Origin: Chaunax sp. Z400
Lineage: Eukaryota; Chordata; Actinopteri; Lophiiformes; Chaunacidae
Length of the DNA: 64,000 nt
NCBI GenBank assembly: GCA_037577475.1
Contig: CM075203.1
Span: 1,862,001 to 1,926,000 of the forward strand
Direction of reading: 5' to 3'
Under the pieces are notes generated by a model. It had not been told where the DNA came from. It saw only the letters and a program-made list of their open reading frames with translations, and searched no databases. This document shows positions 62,697 to 64,000 of the stretch, one piece after another. The position numbers and the translations under genes were made by a program. Positions within the stretch are counted from its first letter, which is position 1. The number at the start of each line of letters is the position of its first letter.

Positions 62697-64000
62697 ACAT
62701 CCAACTGACTGAAAGCCGAACATGTCGGGAGGGAGGGAGGAAGGGTGAGAGTTTGGGTGTTTGTTTTCCAGAGGAATGGATTATTTTGTTCGGACTGCTC
62801 CTGGGTATTTGATGTGAAAAGCTATTACTATGATTGTGAATAGAATTAATTACATTATGAGCTACAGGAAGTGTGAAAGAGCTACTTGACGCGCTTCCTT
62901 GTGGAAAGAGGAAGAAGAGAACATCCAATAATTCCTTGAGAAGATGACATTAATGGCGCTGCAGAATTGGTATCCTAGCAAAACACCCTTATGTATAAGT
63001 GGAGAAAATCCAAAACAATATTGATGTCTTCTGCAGCTCCTCCTCCTCCTCCTCCCCAGACATCACTGATCCCCATCTAATACAAAGGGCCCAGCCTTTG
63101 CATGGCTACCATGATGACCCGTGTTCATGAGGAGGTGAGAGCTGATCATTTTGTTCCGATGTAGTGAGCCGTGACAGGCAGCAGTGCGGGAAGGAGGACG
63201 GGGGGGAGGAGGAGGAGGGAGGAGAGGAAGGCCACAGAGGGACCCACCAGAAGCAGCGGAGAGCCAGGCCAGACTGAGGGGACCAGCCTCTCCTGCTGCT
63301 GCTTCCTTCCCGTGCTCTTGGCCAGCTGAGCAATCAGGTCACCTCTCTTTCCCGTGTCGCTTCTGGTCAATTGTTCTCCTCCCTCTCTCCTTCTCTCCCT
63401 CCTCTCCTCCCGGTGCCACAGCCTGCAGCTGTTGCTGCTAATGTCATTTTTTTTTTTTATGATGGGATTTCGTCTCTGCCTGCTTGTTGGTTTCTGCCTC
63501 TCTGACTAAACAAATGCAAACATGGCGAGGGCTCATTTAAACCGGCGCACGAGGAGGATCTTTCATGTGGGACGCTCGGCGGGGGAGGAGGAGGGGGGGA
63601 TCGCTGCTCTCATGCAAAAGATGATATGCAAACTCAGATTTTGAGTTCTACCTGGTGTCACTATGAAAAGTCTTTTGCACCAAGGGAATGCAACCTCTTT
63701 AAAAAAAACTCCATTCATGCTAGCAGTGTTTGTTCTCGACCCACACGGGCCGGGACTGAGGAGGAGAACAGGAAGTACACAAACATGCCCTTTTGACCTC
63801 CTATAATCACCATTCAGAGAGTACAGCTAGTACTACGAGCTAAATATCAGCTCGCACTGTAAGCAGAGCGGAATCTACATGCAGCTATATTTACTAAACA
63901 ATTTCAAGGCTTCATCCTGGGGCGTTTCAGGAAAATCCACTGCTAATGCAGCGCTCGCTTCCAGCTGCAGAGAGAGAGACGGAGGGAAGGAGTTGTCATG

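Larger units (their letters stand above)
38382..64000. other. Upstream sequence, probably a 5'-UTR intron of zmiz1
   Basis: The start-codon exon begins at a splice acceptor, so at least one non-coding exon lies further upstream. I could not place one in these 25.6 kb. No protein or RNA gene was recognised on either strand. The promoter is either beyond the window or not recognisable here. Contents are repeats listed separately and blocks of unique sequence. Longer frames (e.g. 44949-45437 minus, 45067-45447 plus) come from C/G/T-rich low-complexity DNA. Confidence 0.55.

Overview
The window is vertebrate nuclear DNA, most likely from a spiny-rayed teleost fish. It holds one gene split into many exons with consensus GT-AG introns, several of them only 72-100 bp long. 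It also holds tRNA-headed SINE sequence, short terminal-inverted-repeat elements, and many dinucleotide and AACC-type satellites of the kind common in teleosts. No bacterial, viral or plasmid feature was seen.

The gene is zmiz1 (zinc finger MIZ-type containing 1, also called Zimp10). It lies entirely on the minus strand, from the start codon at 38340 to the stop codon at 1840. I traced 21 coding exons. Every splice phase closes, and the model gives 1072 residues, or 1066 if the downstream one of two tandem acceptors at exon 8 is used. Mammalian ZMIZ1 is about the same length. In order, the protein has a TPR-like N-terminal domain (exons 1-4), a linker rich in Pro, Gly, Met and Gln with an Ala/Thr tract (exons 5-11), a conserved block before the RING (exons 12-14), the MIZ/SP-RING zinc finger (exons 15-17), and a proline-rich activation domain with an acidic C-terminus (exons 18-21). 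Teleosts usually carry two copies (zmiz1a and zmiz1b). I cannot tell which this is.

Layout, low to high coordinates: 1-1839 is probable 3' UTR and downstream sequence. 1840-8145 is a compact block of 18 coding exons. 8146-28098 is a 20-kb intron full of fold-back elements and satellites. 28099-28204 and 31926-32039 are exons 3 and 2. 32040-38271 is an intron with a 19-bp minisatellite. 38272-38381 is the first coding exon with 41 bases of 5' UTR. 38382-64000 is upstream sequence, read here as a long 5'-UTR intron. It holds repeats, satellites and unique AT-rich blocks that could be conserved enhancers. I found no second protein gene, tRNA gene, rRNA or CRISPR array.

I did not find a convincing new biological system. 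The observations most worth checking concern splicing: a 90-bp intron with no stop codon inside the activation domain, in-frame tandem acceptors at exon 8, complementary GT/CA tracts just upstream of the start-codon exon, and transposon copies placed next to splice sites.
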